Shown piece after piece: positions 62,823 through 64,000 of a stretch of 64,000 bases of DNA. Source of the DNA: Candidatus Bandiella numerosa (lineage in GTDB: Bacteria; Pseudomonadota; Alphaproteobacteria; Rickettsiales; Midichloriaceae); contig NZ_CP104164.1 in NCBI RefSeq assembly GCF_029981845.1, forward strand, positions 1,364,001 through 1,428,000, read 5' to 3'. Numbering within the stretch: the stretch's first letter is position 1; each line of letters begins with the position of its first letter. A program made the translations under genes and the position numbers. Below the pieces are notes generated by a model. That model did not search any database, was not told the origin of the DNA, and saw only the letters and a list, made by a program, of their open reading frames with translations.

Positions 62823-64000
62823 CTATTCGATTTTTTCATAACCCACTGCAATGGTTGCCAATTTACTTAGTAATAACTCACTTGGGGATATTTCTAGATT
62901 TTTGGCAAATAACATACCACTTGAATTCAAATTATTATCGACACCTTTTACTGTATTATATCTCATAAATTTTCCAATAACTTTCGCACCAACTAGGTAT
63001 ATAATACTTTCTGCTGGATAATCTTCAACTCTTTCTATTGTTGGTATACCCTCTTGTATTACCACCTCTGAATTAATTACATTGTCTTTTATTGTATTTA
63101 AGCTATGTCTCATTTTCTTGTTGAGATTTATGATTTCATCCCCACTTTTTACTGACATTATACCCCTTCCAAATGTACCATTATTTGGTTTGATAAATAC
63201 AACAGGCTCTCGCTTAATTTGATATTCATCATATTTTTTTTGAATCTCAACTATAAGTTTATCAATTTTTTGAGCTATACACTGCAATCCCTCTTTCTTT
63301 TTAAAATTAACATTAATGCATTTTGAGTAATATGTACTGATTAACCAAGGGTCTATTTTGAACTCAATACAAAATAAATCAATCAGATCGTTATAGGCTT
63401 TATAATGAGAACATTTTCTCCTACTGTGCCAGCCATATTTTAAATTTGGTAATATTGGAATTGATAGAGCTGTTAACTTTTCCGGTATTTTTTCTGTTAG
63501 ATCGTTATTTAGTACGATTAAATCTGGAGACCAGTTATCATTGGTAACTATAACAGAGCTTTGTTTTTGAAATTGAAAAAACGTTAAACCTTCAACATCA
63601 ATCGATTCTTCACCCATAATTAAAACCCTTACTTCAAGATTTGTATCTTGCAAAGCTTTAAGTAAAAATTTTATGTTTTCATAATAATTAACATTTCTCG
63701 TAAATTGCTCCGAAACTAAAGCGATTTTCTTAGCATCAGGGAAAAATTTACTAAAGTACTGCAAAAAATATTGCGTTGCCTTCTGCAATCCTTGTTTCGA
63801 TATATTATTAAACCCAGATGGAAAGAGATTTGTATCAATTGGAGAAATTTTGAATCCTGAATTTCTAATATCAATTGACGAATACAGCGGAGTATCTTTT
63901 AACTCTTTTGTCTTAATCCATGTTTCAATCAAGTTCTCATTCTTTAAAATAAAGTTATCTAAATCATCGATATAACTGTGTATTTCATTTTTTTTTAGGT
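62823..64000 (-). CDS. gshA: Glutamate-cysteine ligase, ferrooxidans type (5' end beyond the window)
   Basis: First enzyme of glutathione synthesis, here of the proteobacterial TIGR02049-like type and not the E. coli GshA type. Recognisable segments: SGFNNISKQGLQKATQYFL, LKYGWHSRRKCSHYKAYND, KIDPWLIS, and the ATP-binding VVFIKPNNGTFGRGIMSVK. The frame stays open from a TTG-coded residue at 63932 to the window edge with protein-like sequence (HSYIDDLDNFILKNENL), so the true start is outside. The same enzyme type is known in Anaplasmataceae and other proteobacteria. Upstream of pgeF in a probable operon. Confidence 0.88.
   Translation of the reverse strand, partial: LKKNEIHSYIDDLDNFILKNENLIETWIKTKELKDTPLYSSIDIRNSGFKISPIDTNLFPSGFNNISKQGLQKATQYFLQYFSKFFPDAKKIALVSEQFTRNVNYYENIKFLLKALQDTNLEVRVLIMGEESIDVEGLTFFQFQKQSSVIVTNDNWSPDLIVLNNDLTEKIPEKLTALSIPILPNLKYGWHSRRKCSHYKAYNDLIDLFCIEFKIDPWLISTYYSKCINVNFKKKEGLQCIAQKIDKLIVEIQKKYDEYQIKREPVVFIKPNNGTFGRGIMSVKSGDEIINLNKKMRHSLNTIKDNVINSEVVIQEGIPTIERVEDYPAESIIYLVGAKVIGKFMRYNTVKGVDNNLNSSGMLFAKNLEISPSELLLSKLATIAVGYEKIE

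Noticed and set aside
1..64000. CRISPR arrays, rRNA and tRNA genes
   Set aside because: I scanned the gaps by eye for evenly spaced repeats, T-loop motifs and rRNA-like GC-rich stretches and saw none. The gaps are short, but a covariance search would be decisive.

Overview
This is a strongly AT-rich bacterial chromosome segment. The gene set and families point to the Alphaproteobacteria, order Rickettsiales: a DUF2610-type small protein, ferrooxidans-type GshA, an MFS/SpoT-like protein, an ankyrin protein, a degraded transposase and compact interleaved strands. It is probably not a classical Rickettsia, because it keeps guaB-guaA, pdxS-pdxT, mraZ and other peptidoglycan genes and a typical porin. 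A Midichloriaceae-like or other protist/arthropod-associated lineage is my best inference; no rRNA is present to settle it.

Layout. 1-8.3 kb: 5' end of secD, glmU, an LtaS-like sulfatase, a DUF2610 protein, an adenosine-deaminase-like enzyme and guaB-guaA (a CBS-less IMPDH plus GMP synthetase). 8.3-9.4 kb: an orphan membrane protein. 9.6-13 kb: the head of the dcw cell-division cluster (mraZ-rsmH-ftsL-ftsI), preceded by 10-bp-periodic MraZ-type boxes. 13-15.5 kb: an MFS transporter fused to a complete (p)ppGpp-hydrolase domain, bracketed by two copies of a palindromic repeat. 15.6-21 kb: porin (with a clear terminator), a ZIP-like protein, recF, dnaN, a third repeat copy, hpf. 21.2-23.8 kb: a large ankyrin/membrane protein. 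24-35 kb: S9 peptidase, fmt, an orphan gene, yebC-ruvC-dnaE, a frameshifted comM, maf-infA. 35.4-38.2 kb: a redox operon trxA-ccoG-dsbB-coq7. 38.3-45.9 kb (minus strand): small membrane protein, RND pump, UbiH-like hydroxylase, bolA, phosphohexomutase and murA, several overlapping. 46-51 kb: polyprenol-kinase-like protein, an orphan, pdxS-pdxT (PLP synthase), a PBP-activator-like lipoprotein, radC-pth. 51-60.5 kb: pccB, argS, an IS5-type transposase remnant, an SDF-family symporter, rplM-rpsI, an MFS efflux protein, CCA-adding enzyme. 60.5-64 kb: a decayed gene, another orphan membrane protein, pgeF and 5'-truncated gshA.

Functionally the window is mostly housekeeping: envelope precursors (glmU, murA, phosphohexomutase, ftsI), replication and repair (dnaE, dnaN, recF, ruvC, radC), translation, and purine, PLP and glutathione metabolism. 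It also holds accessory genes suited to an intracellular life: importers, the ankyrin protein and two orphan membrane proteins. The most unusual items are the repeat-bracketed MFS-(p)ppGpp-hydrolase fusion, the approximately 105-bp palindromic repeat family that supplies the hpf stop codon, the Cys-to-Asp MurA, the CBS-less IMPDH, and a comM gene broken by what looks like a 4-bp tandem duplication.
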